Part shown: positions 25,784 through 35,331 of the stretch, piece by piece
Position numbering within the stretch: position 1 is the first letter of the stretch
Layout of the letters: each line of letters begins with the position of its first letter
Source of the DNA: Sphingomonas sp. Root720
GTDB taxonomy: Bacteria; Pseudomonadota; Alphaproteobacteria; Sphingomonadales; Sphingomonadaceae
Direction of reading: 5' to 3'
NCBI RefSeq assembly: GCF_001428605.1
Contig: NZ_LMID01000004.1
Span: 1-50,594, forward strand
DNA: 50,594 nt
The notes under the pieces: generated by a model
The model's database searches: none
The model's input: the letters and a program-made list of their open reading frames with translations, nothing else
What the model was told of the DNA's origin: nothing
Translations under genes and position numbers: made by a program

Positions 25784-26956
25784 TCACAGCGGGCAACCCG
25801 CCAGTCCCGCCTCCAGGCCGCTGATGAGGTCGTCCTCGGCCTCAAGACCAACGGAAAGCCGTAGAAGGCTATCGCTGATGCCCGCGCTGTCGCGAGCGTC
25901 TTTGCCCATGTCGGCATGGGTCATGGTGGCGGGATGGGCGACCAGACTTTCGATCCCGCCAAGCGATTCCGCGAGCGTGAAGTAGCGGACCGCCGAGACA
26001 AAGTGGCGGACCGCCGCGAGGCCGCCGGTGAGTTCAAAGCTCAGCATCGCACCAAAGCCATGCTGCTGCCGCGCTGCGACTTCATGATTGGGGTCCGCTG
26101 GCAGACCAGGATAGTGCACTCGCGCCACCGCAGGGTGGCTGGCCAGATACTGGGCCACGGCCAGCGCATTGCGCTGTTGCTGCTGCATCCTGGGAAACAA
26201 GGTTCGCAAGCCGCGTAGCGTGAGCCAGGCATCGAAAGGAGCGCCCGCGGATCCCACGACGTTCGCCCAGGCGCGCAGTTCATCAACCTGTGCGGGATCC
26301 GCCGCCACGACGGCTCCGCCGATCACGTCAGAATGGCCATTCAGGTATTTGGTAGTGGAGTGGATGACATAATCGGCCCCCAGCGCGAGAGGCTGCTGGA
26401 CCGCAGGGGAAAGAAATGTGTTGTCGACCGCGATAGCCGCCCCGGCAGCGCGCCCCCTGGCTGACAGCGAAGCGATATCGACAACCCTCATGAGAGGATT
26501 GCTCGGTGTTTCAATCAGGATCAGCGTCGGCATCTGTTTCAGAGCAGCCGCAAATGCGGAGTGATCGCCCTGATCCACGAACTGCACTGTACAATGGCCT
26601 CGCTCCGCGCGAGCCTTCAGCAGCCGCATCGTGCCGCCATAACAATCATGCGGTGCAACGATCAGATCACCGGGACGCAAGCGGCCGACCAGAAGGTCGA
26701 GGGCCGCCATGCCGCTCGCGGCCATGATCGCTCCTGCCCCGCCCTCTAGCTTGGCAAGCGCTTCCGCCAGAAGATCACGCGTGGGATTGCCGGCACGCCC
26801 ATAGTCAAAGGAGCGGGGTTGATCAAAGCCGGCAAACTCGTAGGTGCTGGACAGATAGAGAGGCGGTGCAACCGCACCATGCGCCGGATCGCTCGCAACG
26901 CCATGGGCAGCAGCTACGGTATAGGGATGGGGCGAGCGGTCTTGTGCGTCAGTCAT
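25784..26956 (-). CDS. metB: Cystathionine gamma-synthase-type PLP enzyme
   Basis: 390 aa Cys/Met metabolism PLP family. It shows APPLYLSSTYEF, YGRAGNPTRD, AASGMAALDL, HDCYGGTMRL, the PLP lysine in HSTTKYLNGHSD, and SAGAPFDAWLTLRGLRTL, which fits MetB (cystathionine from O-succinyl- or O-acetylhomoserine and cysteine); a cystathionine lyase activity cannot be excluded. Its ATG overlaps the cysI stop by eight bases, so it is transcribed with the sulfite reductase genes. Confidence 0.85.
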   Translation of the reverse strand: MTDAQDRSPHPYTVAAAHGVASDPAHGAVAPPLYLSSTYEFAGFDQPRSFDYGRAGNPTRDLLAEALAKLEGGAGAIMAASGMAALDLLVGRLRPGDLIVAPHDCYGGTMRLLKARAERGHCTVQFVDQGDHSAFAAALKQMPTLILIETPSNPLMRVVDIASLSARGRAAGAAIAVDNTFLSPAVQQPLALGADYVIHSTTKYLNGHSDVIGGAVVAADPAQVDELRAWANVVGSAGAPFDAWLTLRGLRTLFPRMQQQQRNALAVAQYLASHPAVARVHYPGLPADPNHEVAARQQHGFGAMLSFELTGGLAAVRHFVSAVRYFTLAESLGGIESLVAHPATMTHADMGKDARDSAGISDSLLRLSVGLEAEDDLISGLEAGLAGCPL

Positions 26957-28664
26957 TAAACAAACGTCCCTCCGTCACTTCTCGGACGATGCCGACACGG
27001 ATGACGAAATCCCCGAAGTGCTCCTTAGGCTGGCGCTCTTGCGCAAAGCGCCCCAGCGTTTCCGACAGTATCTCAAGGATCACGCGCTCACCGACATTCT
27101 CGCGAACCATGCGATTCAGTCGCTCACCGTGAAAGCCGCCGCCCAGATAGAGATTATATTTGCCCGGTGCGCGCCCCGTAAGTCCGATTTCGGCGATATA
27201 GGGCCTTGAACAACCGTTAGGGCATCCACTCATGCGGACGGTGATCGGCTCGTCGGCAAGCCCATAGGCACCGAGGATCGCCTCGATTTTGTCGAGCAGG
27301 CTCGGCAGATATCGTTCGCTTTCCGCCATGGCGAGACCACAGGTCGGCAGCGCCACGCACGCCATCGCATTACGCCGCACCACCGAAAAGCCGTCAAGCT
27401 GCGGAAAGTGGTCAGCAAGCAGCGCATCGATCGCCGGGCGGTCCTCGTCTCGCACGCCGGCGACGATCACATTTTGATTGGGTGTAATATGAAAGCTGCC
27501 GCGGTGAATCCGTGCAATGTCCCGCAGCGCGTCCAGCAACCTCAGGTCAAGGCGTCCATTCTCGATGATCAGCGTGCGATGGTGACGGCCATCAGGCGTT
27601 GTATGCCAGCCGTAACTGTCGCCATTGGACGTGAAAGTGAAGGGACGGGCCGCTTCCAGAGACGCGCCCATGTGCCTCTCGATTTGGGCCTTGATCCAGT
27701 CGAGCCCCTTATCGTCGATCGTGTATTTGAAGCGGGCATGCTGGCGATCCTTGCGATCACCATGATCGCGTTGAACCGTCATGACGGCGTCAGCGCAGGC
27801 AATGACACGAGCCGCCGGCACAAAGCCGATCAGGCTGGCGAGACGGGGATAGGTTGAGGGTGCCTGGTCGGTTCTGCCCATACCCCCGCCAATGACGACG
27901 TTGAACCCCTCCAGACCGTCCGGGCCCCCCACCGCGATAAAGCCCAGATCCTGCGCATAAACGTCAATGTCGTTCGAGGGTGGCAGCGCAAAGCCGATCT
28001 TGAACTTGCGCGGCATGTAGGTGCGGCCGTAAAAAGGTTCTTCCGGTTCGGAACCGGCTATTCGTTCGCTGCCGTACCAGATCTCGTGATAGGCGCGCGT
28101 CTTGGGTATGACATGATCGGAAACGCGCTTCGCCATCGCGGCAACTTCGGCATGGAAGCGCGAGCTTTGGGGATCGACCGTACACATCACTCCCCGGCTG
28201 TCGTCGCCGCAAGCTGCAATCGTATCGAGCAGGGTTTCATGCAGCCCCTGGATTATCGGCCGCAGACTGTCTTTCAGAACCCAGTGAAACTGAAAGGTCT
28301 GGCGCGTGGTGATGCGCAAAGTCTCGCCGCCATGAGCGCGCGCAAGTTCGTCCAGTTTGAGCCATTGTGCCGGCGTGCACACGCCTCCGGGTAGACGGAT
28401 GCGTATCATGAATTGGTAAGCAGGTTCGAGCTTCTGCCGCCGGCGTTCATCGCGCACGTCGCGGTCATCCTGCTGATAGATGCCGTGAAACTTCATCAGT
28501 TTCACATCGTCAGACTCGGGGACTGCACCGGTGATCCGGTCCAGGAGACCATCAGCAATCGTACCGCGCAGATAATCACTCGCCGCTTTCATGCGTTCGT
28601 CGGCACCGAGCTGCTCCAGAGGCTGGGAAATGTCGCGGCTGCGATCAATGGCGGCGTCAGTCAT
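26949..28664 (-). CDS. cysI: Sulfite reductase (NADPH) hemoprotein beta subunit
   Basis: 571 aa, close to the usual 570. It reduces sulfite to sulfide with a siroheme coupled to a 4Fe-4S cluster. Visible features are the Arg/Lys-rich siroheme site (LRITTRQTFQFHWV), VIGGGMGRT, and the cluster cysteines in CVALPTCGLAMAE (near 440) and SGCPNGCSRPY (near 478). ATG at 28664 (MTDAAIDRS) is chosen because GAGGAAAG lies upstream. It lies 10 bases after the cysJ stop and overlaps metB. Confidence 0.94.
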   Translation of the reverse strand: MTDAAIDRSRDISQPLEQLGADERMKAASDYLRGTIADGLLDRITGAVPESDDVKLMKFHGIYQQDDRDVRDERRRQKLEPAYQFMIRIRLPGGVCTPAQWLKLDELARAHGGETLRITTRQTFQFHWVLKDSLRPIIQGLHETLLDTIAACGDDSRGVMCTVDPQSSRFHAEVAAMAKRVSDHVIPKTRAYHEIWYGSERIAGSEPEEPFYGRTYMPRKFKIGFALPPSNDIDVYAQDLGFIAVGGPDGLEGFNVVIGGGMGRTDQAPSTYPRLASLIGFVPAARVIACADAVMTVQRDHGDRKDRQHARFKYTIDDKGLDWIKAQIERHMGASLEAARPFTFTSNGDSYGWHTTPDGRHHRTLIIENGRLDLRLLDALRDIARIHRGSFHITPNQNVIVAGVRDEDRPAIDALLADHFPQLDGFSVVRRNAMACVALPTCGLAMAESERYLPSLLDKIEAILGAYGLADEPITVRMSGCPNGCSRPYIAEIGLTGRAPGKYNLYLGGGFHGERLNRMVRENVGERVILEILSETLGRFAQERQPKEHFGDFVIRVGIVREVTEGRLFND

Positions 28665-28674
28665 TCCGCTTTCC

Positions 28675-30489
28675 TCAATAAACGTCGCGTTGGTAGCGAT
28701 GATCAGCCTGGAGCGAGCGAACATAGTCCTCTGCAGCTTCGCGGCCGGTGTGGGCCTGCTGCGCGACGATATCGATCAGGGTCTCGTGCACGTCGGGCGC
28801 GAGGTGCGCGGCGTCCCCACAGACATAGATATGGGCCCCATCTTCCAGCCAGTCGAAGAGGTCATGCGCCCGCTCCTCCATACGGTGCTGAACATATGTC
28901 TTTTCCCTCCCCTCGGCGATCCGATCCCGCGAAAAGGCGACATCCATCCGGGTCAACGTGCCGTCCTTCAACCATCCCTGCCAGTCGGTCTGGTAAAGAA
29001 AGTCGCTGCGGAAATTGCGTTCCCCGAAGAAGAGCCAGCTTTTGCCATCGGCTCCCCTGGCTTCGCGCTCCTGCAGAAAGGACCGATAAGGTGCGACGCC
29101 CGTGCCCGCACCGATCATGATAATCGGGACATCATCGGCCGGGAGCCGAAAATGCGGGTTGCTTTGTATGTAGACGGGAAGCCGGCCATCCACGTCCATC
29201 CGATCGGCGAGCATCCCCGAGGCGACGCCGCTGCGCATCGATCCGTGCAGATCATAGCGCAGCGGTGCCACCGTGACGTGCGCCTCTTCGTGAGTGACGG
29301 CAAGACTCGAAGCCAGGGAATAAAGGCGTGGCTGCAACGGACGGAGCGCCGAGACAAACCCCTGTGCGACCAAGGCCGACACCGGAAAGCGCCGAACGAT
29401 ATCGACAATATGGTGCGTGCGCAGAAAGACCGAGCGATCGCCGGCTCGATCATCCTGTTGCAACTGCGCGAGCGCTCCCGCGCCGCTGAGTTTCGCCCAA
29501 TATTCAAGGAAGCGGGGTGTGGCAGCCGTTACTTCGTAATGGTGCGCGAGAGCATTCCCCAGATCCACCTGCTCGCCCTTCAGCTCGACCTGCGTCTCCG
29601 CGCTCAGACCGGCAGCAGCTAACAGTTCAGCGACTACCTGCGGATCATTCGAAGCCTGAATGCCCAGCGCATCGCCCGGCTCATAGGTCAGTCCCGATCC
29701 CGCGAGCGATATCTCGATATGGCGCGTTTCCTTGGTCGACCCCCGACCGACAATCGCGATATTCTCGACAACCAGTGCGGGAAAGGGATTGCGCTTGTCG
29801 TAGGCCGCTTGTCCGCCTGCCCCTTGGACTGTCGGCGTCGCGGCAAGAGGAGCGCTGGAACCAACCACCTCCGCCGTCAAACATGCGATCGCCTCGCCCA
29901 TCCAGCGGGCGGCCGCATCCTCATAATCAACATCACAATCGACGCGCGGGAAGAGCCGCTGGGCGCTCAGTTCCTCAAACCGGCGGTCAAGCCGCTTTCC
30001 GGCTTCGCAATAATATTCGTATGTGGAATCCCCCAGCGCCAGCACGGCAAAGCGAACATGGTCCAACTTCGGCGCCTTGCGGCCCTCGATAAATTCGAAG
30101 AAGCCGGTGGCGGGTTGCGGTGGGTCGCCCTCACCATAGGTACTGGCGATGAGCAAAATATCGGCTTCCGAACCTAGCTGCCGGACTTTGTAATCAGCCA
30201 TGTCGACCAATGTGCTGGCAAGGCCGGCCGCGCGCAGATTTTCTTCCAGCCGGCGCGCGAGATCCGCCGCGTTGCCGGTTTCGGTCCCGTACAAGATCGT
30301 CAGACCACGTTGCGATCCTGGCATGGTCGACGCCGGCTGCGATGGGGGCTTCCGCAAGCCGGCGTCAACTCCGGTAAAGTAGCCGCTCAACCAAAAGGCC
30401 TGTGCCGGCGTCAATGACGCGGTCAATGACTCCAACGCACGCCATTGTTCCAGGGTGAGGGGATCCCCCGGTTGCGCCGTCTGGGTCAT
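28675..30489 (-). CDS. cysJ: Sulfite reductase (NADPH) flavoprotein alpha subunit
   Basis: 604 aa, usual length. It passes electrons from NADPH via FAD and FMN to CysI. The flavodoxin-like part has LYGTETGNAADLARRL, ASTYGEGDPPQ and LGDSTYEYYCEAGK; the FAD part has PRLYSLASS and GVASGMLAD; the NADPH part has IGAGTGVAPYRSFLQ, FGERNFRSDFLY and YVCGDA with the C-terminal Tyr (QRDVY). ATG at 30489 has AAGGA upstream. It is the first gene of cysJ-cysI-metB. A CAAAT-N7-ATTTG site lies about 130 bases upstream. Confidence 0.94.
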   Translation of the reverse strand: MTQTAQPGDPLTLEQWRALESLTASLTPAQAFWLSGYFTGVDAGLRKPPSQPASTMPGSQRGLTILYGTETGNAADLARRLEENLRAAGLASTLVDMADYKVRQLGSEADILLIASTYGEGDPPQPATGFFEFIEGRKAPKLDHVRFAVLALGDSTYEYYCEAGKRLDRRFEELSAQRLFPRVDCDVDYEDAAARWMGEAIACLTAEVVGSSAPLAATPTVQGAGGQAAYDKRNPFPALVVENIAIVGRGSTKETRHIEISLAGSGLTYEPGDALGIQASNDPQVVAELLAAAGLSAETQVELKGEQVDLGNALAHHYEVTAATPRFLEYWAKLSGAGALAQLQQDDRAGDRSVFLRTHHIVDIVRRFPVSALVAQGFVSALRPLQPRLYSLASSLAVTHEEAHVTVAPLRYDLHGSMRSGVASGMLADRMDVDGRLPVYIQSNPHFRLPADDVPIIMIGAGTGVAPYRSFLQEREARGADGKSWLFFGERNFRSDFLYQTDWQGWLKDGTLTRMDVAFSRDRIAEGREKTYVQHRMEERAHDLFDWLEDGAHIYVCGDAAHLAPDVHETLIDIVAQQAHTGREAAEDYVRSLQADHRYQRDVY

Positions 30490-30617
30490 GCACTGATCCT
30501 TAGCTGCTGGCTCCCTTCCCACGCTCCGGCCCGCTTATGCGAGATCCTCTCCGGGCGCATTTGTCGTGAAGCATTCCACTCTGCGGGAACAGATGTGGAG
30601 CCGCGGGCAACATAAGA

Positions 30618-30634
30618 CAAATGAATGTTATTTG
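30618..30634 (-). promoter_or_regulatory. LysR-type operator candidate upstream of cysJ
   Basis: CAAAT-GAATGTT-ATTTG is a perfect dyad (five-base arms, seven-base centre). Its 15-base core ACAAATGAATGTTAT recurs, inverted, upstream of the peroxiredoxin gene, and 12 bases of it recur at 38087. Confidence 0.5.
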
Positions 30635-30668
30635 GTATTTACAGCAATCAAAATGCTTGAAAACCTGG

Positions 30669-31070
30669 CTATCGTTCGAGTTGGGCAAAGATTTCGGCGA
30701 ATACGGGCCGCATACGTTGGACCTCCTCGCGGTGAACAGCGGATAAGGCGTCGAGCAGAGCATAAGCCTTGGGCGTCAAATGCAACACTGCGCGCCTGCG
30801 ATCCTCACTCGCGACCTCCCGGGTGATGAGCCCAAGCCCCTCTAGTCTGTTGACCAGCCCCGTCGCGCTGTGTGGCTTCATGATCAGTCGCTCGGCAACA
30901 TAGCCAACGGTTGCCTGCTCCGAACCACAACCTCTGATCGCCAGCAACGCTTGATGCTGCTGCGGCGTCACGCCGACTTCAACGGCTTTCTCCTCGCTGA
31001 ACGCCTGGAAACGGCGGATCGCATGGCGAAACGAGGCAAGCGCCACATAGTCGGCATCGCTCAGTTGCAT
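30669..31070 (-). CDS. MarR-family transcriptional regulator
   Basis: 133 aa. The winged helix is clear: VTPQQHQALLAIRG, ATVGYVAERLIMKPHSATGL, VNRLEGLGLITREVASEDRR and VLHLTPKAYALL. It is divergent from the ClC-type gene; a palindrome between them (31109-31121) is the likely operator and suggests autoregulation. ATG at 31070 is preferred (AGAAGAAAG upstream); an ATG at 31115 would lie inside the operator. The ligand is unknown. Confidence 0.85.
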   Translation of the reverse strand: MQLSDADYVALASFRHAIRRFQAFSEEKAVEVGVTPQQHQALLAIRGCGSEQATVGYVAERLIMKPHSATGLVNRLEGLGLITREVASEDRRRAVLHLTPKAYALLDALSAVHREEVQRMRPVFAEIFAQLER

Positions 31071-31108
31071 GGCTTTCTTCTGCAAGCATCCCTCATCGAT
31101 TGAATTGC

Positions 31109-31124
31109 ATCGCAATGCGATATA
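31109..31124. promoter_or_regulatory. Probable MarR operator between marR and clc
   Basis: ATCG-CAATG-CGAT with right flank ATA. A related site, ATCG-TGATG-CGAT with long AT flanks, lies upstream of the small membrane operon at 38.7 kb; 14 of 16 bases agree (ATCGnnATGCGATATA). Confidence 0.6.
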
Positions 31125-31162
31125 CCTGCCCGAATTCTAATTTGCAGGATAGTAATGATTCC

Positions 31163-32947
31163 ATGTCTCTGACACCACCGCGGTCCGTCGAAGGCCATCA
31201 ACTTGCCGACCATAGCGTCGATCGCCGCATGGTTATGTTGGCGGCCATGTCCATCATCGTCGGAACTGGCGGCGCATTCGGCGCCTGGGTTTTGGTCAAG
31301 CTCATTGCGATAGCGACCAATATCTTCTGGTTTGGTCGTCTCTCTGCGGATCATTCCGTCATCACCGATGCATCGGTCGGCTGGATGGTGATCGTGATCC
31401 CGATCATCGGCAGCCTGCTTGTAGGTCTCATGGCACGATTTGGCTCGGACAAGATTCGGGGACATGGCATTCCCGAGGCGATAGAAACGATCCTGTTCGG
31501 CGAGAGCCGACTGTCGCTCAAGGTCGCGCTGCTCAAGCCCCTGTCATCAGCAATCTCGATCGGCAGCGGCGGCCCCTTTGGCGCGGAAGGGCCGATCATC
31601 ATGACGGGCGGCGCGATCGGTTCATTGTTCGCGCAGTGCTTTCATCTCAGCGCGGCGGAACGCAAGACGCTGCTCGTGGCGGGTGCGGCAGCCGGCATGA
31701 CCGCCATCTTCGGGACGCCGCTTGCCGCGATACTGCTAGCCGTCGAAGTGCTGCTGTTCGAGTGGAAACCGCGCAGCTTCGTCCCGGTGCTTGTGGCAGC
31801 GCTCATTTCCTTTGCCTGGCGCCCGCTGTTGCTTGGATCGGGACCGATGTTCCCGATGACGGCGGCCGTTCCGCAGGAAAGCTGGGCTCTTCTCGCAGCA
31901 GGAGGGATAGGCCTCGTCGTCGGTCTCGAAGCCGCTCTGCTCTCGACGACCCTCTACCGCATAGAGGATCTCTTCCACCGGCTGCCTCTTCATTGGATGT
32001 GGTGGCCGGCAATCGGCGCGGTGGTGGTCGGTCTGGGCGGGCTCATAGATGCTCATGTTCTGGGCGCAGGCTATGCGAGCATCGAGGCTCTCCTCAATGC
32101 CACGTTATCGCTCCGGGTCGTTGCCGCCCTTCTCGTCGTGAAGGCCATCGTCTGGTTGGTCGCGCTGGGATCAGGAACGTCAGGCGGCGTGCTCGCGCCG
32201 CTTCTCATCCTTGGCGGCGCAGCCGGCTTTATGCTTGGGCAGTTTCTGCCCGGCGATCCTGGGTTCTGGGCCATGATCGGCATGGCGGGGATCATGAGCG
32301 GTGCGATGCGTGCGCCGATGACCGGCGCGATCTTCGCGGTCGAACTCACTGGCCACTTCAGCGCCATTCCCTGTACGATCGCGGCGGCGGGCGGCGCCTA
32401 TGCGATCAGCGTGCTCTTGATGCGGCGATCGATCCTTACCGAGAAGATCGCGCGGCGCGGACGCCACATCCTGCAGGAGTATACGGTCGATCCCCTCGAT
32501 CTCATTCAGGCTGGTCAAATCATGACGCGCGATCCGGCTACCCTGCCTGGCTCGATGACCGTGGAGGCAGCGGTATCCTTCTTCGCGAATGAGGCCGTGC
32601 ATCGCAGCTATCCGGTGATCGATCCCCAAGGAAGGTTGTTGGGGCTTGTCTCACGCACCGACGCCTTGCGCTGGCAAGGCGAGCACGACGACGATCAAAC
32701 ACCGCTGGTCGAGGCTATCTCGGATGCGGCGCAGCCTATTGCCTATCCCGATACGCCAACTGGCGTCGTCGCTGATCTGATCGTCGAATCCGGGGTGGGT
32801 CGGATCCCGATTATTGACCCTGAAACCCGGCGCGTGCTCGGCATTCTTTCGCGTCAGGATCTGCTCAAGACGCGTAGCGCGAACCGGCACGCGGAACTGG
32901 GCCGCTCGCGCCATGTCGGAACCAGGCGCCAGCCAAGCTCAGCTTAG
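31163..32947 (+). CDS. ClC-family chloride transporter with two CBS domains
   Basis: 594 aa. About ten membrane helices contain the ClC selectivity signatures: IGSGGPFGAEGPI (with the gating Glu, which suggests an H+/Cl- antiporter or a fluoride/chloride exchanger rather than an open channel), GTPLAAILLAVEVLL and SGTSGGVLAPLL. The last ~130 residues hold two CBS domains (AGQIMTRDPATLPGSM, VHRSYPVIDPQGRLLGLV, GRIPIIDPETRRVLGIL), which usually bind adenine nucleotides. It is divergent from the MarR gene. ATG at 31163 starts the protein; the ribosome site is weak. Confidence 0.9.
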   Translation: MSLTPPRSVEGHQLADHSVDRRMVMLAAMSIIVGTGGAFGAWVLVKLIAIATNIFWFGRLSADHSVITDASVGWMVIVIPIIGSLLVGLMARFGSDKIRGHGIPEAIETILFGESRLSLKVALLKPLSSAISIGSGGPFGAEGPIIMTGGAIGSLFAQCFHLSAAERKTLLVAGAAAGMTAIFGTPLAAILLAVEVLLFEWKPRSFVPVLVAALISFAWRPLLLGSGPMFPMTAAVPQESWALLAAGGIGLVVGLEAALLSTTLYRIEDLFHRLPLHWMWWPAIGAVVVGLGGLIDAHVLGAGYASIEALLNATLSLRVVAALLVVKAIVWLVALGSGTSGGVLAPLLILGGAAGFMLGQFLPGDPGFWAMIGMAGIMSGAMRAPMTGAIFAVELTGHFSAIPCTIAAAGGAYAISVLLMRRSILTEKIARRGRHILQEYTVDPLDLIQAGQIMTRDPATLPGSMTVEAAVSFFANEAVHRSYPVIDPQGRLLGLVSRTDALRWQGEHDDDQTPLVEAISDAAQPIAYPDTPTGVVADLIVESGVGRIPIIDPETRRVLGILSRQDLLKTRSANRHAELGRSRHVGTRRQPSSA

Positions 32948-32976
32948 AAACCGCTCAAGATCGGCCAGGTGCGGCA

Positions 32977-33014
32977 TGGGCGCGAAATTGATCTGCGGAA
33001 TCAAACTGCGCCCA
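32977..33014. terminator. Bulged hairpin between convergent genes
   Basis: TGGGCGC (32977-32983) pairs with GCGCCCA (33008-33014), and inside it TTGAT (32988-32992) pairs with ATCAA (33000-33004). It lies between the ends of the ClC gene and the efflux operon. No T tract is seen. Confidence 0.45.
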
Positions 33015-33027
33015 ATTTGCGCGCATT

Positions 33028-34437
33028 TCAGTTGGTCCATCCTCCGCCAAGTGTGAGGAACAGCGTGATCTGATCGTCATTAATCGCCGCGCGGGCCTCG
33101 GCAGCAGCCTGCTCCGCCGCAACCCGATCACGTTCAGCCTCCAGCGCGGGCAGTGCGGCGATCTTGCCCCCACGCCGCAACTGGCCCATCCGCACCGCTG
33201 CTCGCGCGGCATCTTGCGCTGCGCGATCCAGGCCGTCCTGCTGCTCTAGGCCGGCTGCATAATTGGTCAGCGCCGTTTCAACCTCGCGCAGCGCCTTGAT
33301 CACCGCTCCATCAAACGTGGCCAGGTCGCCGCGGCTTTGAGCCTCGGTCGCCGCAATACGGGCGCGAACCGCATGCCTGTTGAGCGTCCAACTCATCAGC
33401 GGCCCGAGACCGAAACGGTTGGTAAGCGGTGACAGGAAATCGGCAGCAGCCCCCGTGGAGCCGATCGATGCTCCCAGGCGGATATCGGGATATAGGTCCG
33501 CCGTGGCGACGCCGATCCGCGCCGTCGTCGCAGCGAGACGGCGTTCGGCCATGCGGATGTCAGGCCGGCGCTTGAGGAGGGCTGCGCCGTCGCCAACGGG
33601 GATCATCCGGGTCAGCGCAAGCGGGGCATGGCACGCCAACAGGCCCGAATCCGCTTCACCCGGCGTGCGACCGGCCAGTGCTGTAACACGAAATAGGGCG
33701 TTGCGCTGACGCGCCACCAATCGCGGCAGCCTTGCCCTGCTGGCTTCGAGCAATGCTTGTCGCCGGTCCAGTTCATAAGGCGCCGCGCGTCCATGCGACA
33801 CCATGATCCGGGTCAGACGAACACTTTGTTCCAGGATGGCAATTGCACGATCGAGAACATCGCGCTGATAGCCCGCGTTACAGATATCGGCATAGGCGCG
33901 CGCCGTCTCGGCCGCGACGGTCACACGCACCAGATCGCGCGCCGCAACGGCAGCTTCGGCGTCCGCATTCGCCGCCTCGATCCCGCGCCTTATTTTGCCA
34001 AACAGATCGAGATCGTAGCTCGCCCCGACCCCCATATTGTAGATTTGCCGCGTCGGCGGCTTCACATGGCTCAGCTCGGCTTCCGCCGAGCGCTGAGCCC
34101 AGCTTGTTTCAGCATTGGCGCTGCCCTGAATTTCGCGGCCCGCCTGGCGCTGGTCGAGCAAGGCCAAACTGCGTTCGAGATTGGCTTCGGCTATTCGCAG
34201 ATCCGTATTGGCGGCGAATGCCTGTTCAATCAGCCGGTCAAGGGTCGGGGTCTCATAGAGCCGCCACCAGTGATCGGGCAGCGGTTCCAGCGCAGTGACC
34301 GCCCCCGCCGACTGAAACGCTGCTTGCGCCGCAGGCGCATTCACCATTGCGGCGTCAGGAACATGATAGTCGGGTCCGACCACCGTGCAGCCACCCAGGG
34401 CGGCTGCAGCCGTCAGCACCAGCGCGCCCCTTACCAT
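33028..34437 (-). CDS. Outer-membrane efflux lipoprotein (NodT/OprM family)
   Basis: 469 aa. A signal with lipobox (AAAALGGC) is followed by the two OEP repeats of the TolC-like family (DHWWRLYETPTLDRLIEQAF, IGVATADLYPDIRLGASIGS). It is the outer-membrane channel of the efflux system encoded upstream: FUSC protein, DUF1656 protein and HlyD-type adaptor all lie on the same strand with overlapping ends. Its start overlaps the adaptor stop by seven bases. Confidence 0.9.
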   Translation of the reverse strand: MVRGALVLTAAAALGGCTVVGPDYHVPDAAMVNAPAAQAAFQSAGAVTALEPLPDHWWRLYETPTLDRLIEQAFAANTDLRIAEANLERSLALLDQRQAGREIQGSANAETSWAQRSAEAELSHVKPPTRQIYNMGVGASYDLDLFGKIRRGIEAANADAEAAVAARDLVRVTVAAETARAYADICNAGYQRDVLDRAIAILEQSVRLTRIMVSHGRAAPYELDRRQALLEASRARLPRLVARQRNALFRVTALAGRTPGEADSGLLACHAPLALTRMIPVGDGAALLKRRPDIRMAERRLAATTARIGVATADLYPDIRLGASIGSTGAAADFLSPLTNRFGLGPLMSWTLNRHAVRARIAATEAQSRGDLATFDGAVIKALREVETALTNYAAGLEQQDGLDRAAQDAARAAVRMGQLRRGGKIAALPALEAERDRVAAEQAAAEARAAINDDQITLFLTLGGGWTN

Positions 34438-35330
34438 GGCAGGCTCCGATGGACGCTGCGTCCGTCATCGCGCGGATGAACGACGACCGTGGCCGTCTGG
34501 CCCGGAATCATCCGCACATTAGCCGGTATTCGATCAATCGTGACACGCACCGGAATACGCTGCGCCAGACGCACCCATGTGAAGGACGGGTTTACATTGG
34601 CTAGTTGCCCGTCGGTCCCGACCCGCTCGCGATCCTCGACACCGCCCGCGATGCTCTGAACATGCCCCTCGATCTCGTCAGCAACACCCATCAGGTAAAT
34701 GCTTGCGCGGTCGCCGACGCGGATCGCCGGCAATTTGGTTTCCTCAAAATAGCCTTCCACCCGGAGAGAATGGTCATAGACCAGCGCCAGCGCAGCCTTA
34801 CCGGCCGTCAGATAGACCCCGGGCTGTAGCGACATGTTGGATACCGTCCCGTCCACCGGTGCGCGCACGACGGTTCGTTCCAGATTGAAGCGGGCCAGGT
34901 CGCGCGCTGCCACTGCCTGACCAATGGTTGCCCGCAGTCCTTCCACCCGCGCCGAGCCTTGTTCGATCACTTCAGCGGCGATCACTTCGGGCATGGCCCG
35001 GTTGCGCCGATCCTCACGCACAGCTTGCGCCAGCGCGGTGCGCTGGCTTGTCACATTGGCTTCGGCCTGTTCCAGCGCGAGCCGGTAGCGCGGGCGGTCG
35101 ATGATGAACAGCACGTCGCCCTTCCGAACCTTCTGATTGTCGGCGACTTTTACCGCGGTGACGAGCCCGCTGACATCGGCGGCCACCGGCACCATGTCCG
35201 CGCGCACTTTCCCATCGCGCGTGACCGGCTCGACCTGATAACGCAGCCACAGCGCATATATCCCCGCCAAAACTACAAGTATGACGAAGAGCGTAGCGAG
35301 CGATCGCAGGAGATTTTGTCGGTGCAACAT
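34431..35330 (-). CDS. HlyD/AaeA-type periplasmic adaptor
   Basis: 299 aa. An N-terminal membrane helix (about 10-28) precedes a biotinyl-lipoyl-like part (VPVAADVSGLVTAVKVADNQ, VRKGDVLFIIDRPRY), a coiled coil, and the closing half (VRAPVDGTVSNMSLQPGVYL). This size and pattern match AaeA/EmrA-like adaptors working with FUSC pumps that export aromatic acids. It lies two bases from the DUF1656 gene. The substrate here is unknown. Confidence 0.88.
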   Translation of the reverse strand: MLHRQNLLRSLATLFVILVVLAGIYALWLRYQVEPVTRDGKVRADMVPVAADVSGLVTAVKVADNQKVRKGDVLFIIDRPRYRLALEQAEANVTSQRTALAQAVREDRRNRAMPEVIAAEVIEQGSARVEGLRATIGQAVAARDLARFNLERTVVRAPVDGTVSNMSLQPGVYLTAGKAALALVYDHSLRVEGYFEETKLPAIRVGDRASIYLMGVADEIEGHVQSIAGGVEDRERVGTDGQLANVNPSFTWVRLAQRIPVRVTIDRIPANVRMIPGQTATVVVHPRDDGRSVHRSLPW

Positions 35331-35331
35331 G

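Noticed and set aside
31088-31095. ATCCCTCA as a fifth ECF -35 element
   Set aside because: No TGCGTA-like -10 exists at the required 12-base distance and the gene served would be unrelated to copper.
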